Part shown: positions 32,565 through 33,249 of the stretch, piece after piece
Layout: each line of letters opens with the position of its first letter
Position numbering within the stretch: the first letter of the stretch is position 1
Source: an uncultured Mycoplasmatales bacterium
GTDB taxonomy: Bacteria > Bacillota_I > Bacilli_A > Mycoplasmatales > Mycoplasmoidaceae
Reading direction: 5' to 3'
Assembly: GCA_949422915.1 (NCBI GenBank)
Contig: CASPLF010000008.1
Location: 1-33,249 of the forward strand
Length of the DNA stretch: 33,249 nt
Made by a program: the position numbers and the translations under genes
Notes under the pieces: model-generated
What the model was told of the DNA's origin: nothing
Database searches by the model: none
The model's input: the letters and a program-made list of their open reading frames with translations, nothing else

Positions 32565-33249
32565 TTAGTGACAGTTTTGGCAAAGAACTAAATCTTTTGT
32601 AAGATCTAATCAAGAAAGACTAGGGAATATACCAAAACATCAAAGATCATTAGAATCCTCATGGAGCGGTTCTTCATTATCAATTTGCAAATCAACAGAT
32701 ACCAATTTATTAGATTCTGAATTTAAAGCTAAGCAAAAATCTCCGGTAGTTTGAAGACTACTTGAATCTTTATAAATTCTAAATGCAATTTCTTGAAAAT
32801 TACAAGATTCATCGCCGTTTATTGTAGTAGATAAACTTACTTTTTTGTTTTACCATCCTTTTGGATCAAAAATTCCATTTTTGATGTACAAGAAAAACTA
32901 AAGACATCATATGTTCCGTCAAAATTATGAAGTTGAAAATTAGAAATTGGGCTAACTTTTAAAGAAAATGATTTAAGCATTTCTTTTAATAACTGATTGT
33001 AATCATCAACTGTATAGGAAGTGCCGATACCAGCAGTTTGTTCATATAAAATGAAAAAATTATATGAAATTAGCGAAAACGCAAGAAAGTCTTTTGTTTT
33101 TTGGAGATTTTCTTTCTTGAACATATCGTTTGTTACTTCTTTTATGTATTTAGGATAGTTTGGATCGCCAGATGGTATTTTTCGATTACCATTTGTGTAA
33201 TCTTTTCCTGGTTCTAAAGAAAAATTTACATATTTTTTACCATCAAAAT
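32565..33249 (-). pseudogene. Surface/lipoprotein-like gene broken by a frameshift, 5' end outside window
   Basis: Minus-strand frame enters at the window end (FDGKKYVNFSLEPGKDYTNG) and runs through MFKKENLQKTKDFLAFSLIS and FDGTYDVFSFSC to TAA at 32837. Just before that stop lies an A6 tract (32841-32846). Adding one A shifts into a frame that stays open for about 92 more codons (VSLSTTINGDESCNFQEIAF ... LVLCQNCH) to TAA at 32565. Both parts have similar composition and TGA-Trp use, so they are one gene. It is either a pseudogene or switched by slippage in the A tract. The family is not recognised; the start lies beyond the window. Confidence 0.6.

Overview
The window reads as a mollicute chromosome. 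It is strongly AT-rich, and UGA is used as a tryptophan codon throughout: nifJ, lacE, smc, plsX, rnc and others are only continuous if TGA is sense. Genes are tightly packed, and there are lipoproteins with lipobox signal peptides. BspA-type (LRR_5) surface proteins, a pyruvate:ferredoxin oxidoreductase and a lactose-type PTS point to the Malacoplasma / Mycoplasmoides side of the group. As I recall it, the Trichomonas-associated 'Candidatus Mycoplasma girerdii' has this kind of gene set; that assignment is inference and the 16S gene here would settle it.

Left part (1-12.4 kb). The window opens on the end of a coiled-coil protein and rmuC. A decayed stretch follows: an HTH protein, an AbiEii-like nucleotidyltransferase remnant and a TM2 protein run into each other. 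Then come nifJ (pyruvate to acetyl-CoA), rpiB on the other strand, and a sugar operon lacF-lacA-lacB-lacE-class II aldolase. The operon starts from a promoter whose -10 box lies inside a perfect 27-bp inverted repeat. It imports and phosphorylates a galactoside, isomerises galactose-6-phosphate to tagatose-6-phosphate and cleaves tagatose-1,6-bisphosphate. The kinase and the phospho-galactosidase are not in the window. pflA lies convergent behind a shared terminator.

Middle (12.5-20.8 kb). Two recently duplicated coiled-coil genes with 21-bp heptad repeats precede a complete 16S-23S-5S rRNA operon with boxA-like motifs and long processing stems. Two lipoprotein genes follow, each driven by a copy of the same promoter/RBS/signal-peptide cassette. 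On the minus strand lie tRNA-Arg(ACG), tRNA-Cys(GCA), a small membrane protein and rpmF.

Right part (20.8-29.5 kb). From a divergent promoter pair, a very tight operon reads: an Asp23-like protein, fakA, plsX, rnc, smc, ftsY, ylxM and a HAD protein. It joins fatty-acid activation, RNA processing, chromosome organisation and protein targeting. The HAD protein resembles beta-phosphoglucomutase but has lost its nucleophile and other catalytic residues.

End (29.5-33.2 kb). This is surface-protein territory: a two-module BspA gene on the minus strand that has no signal peptide and only a TTG start, a membrane-anchored BspA-related protein, and a probable lipoprotein gene broken by a frameshift in an A6 tract and running off the window.

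The most unusual items are the roughly 320-residue lysine-rich linker inside LacE, the apparently dead beta-phosphoglucomutase-like protein, the unsecreted tandem BspA cassette, the paired lipoprotein promoters that differ by 6 bp in an A-rich spacer, and palindromes overlapping -10 boxes at several promoters. I saw no CRISPR array, insertion sequence or integrase.
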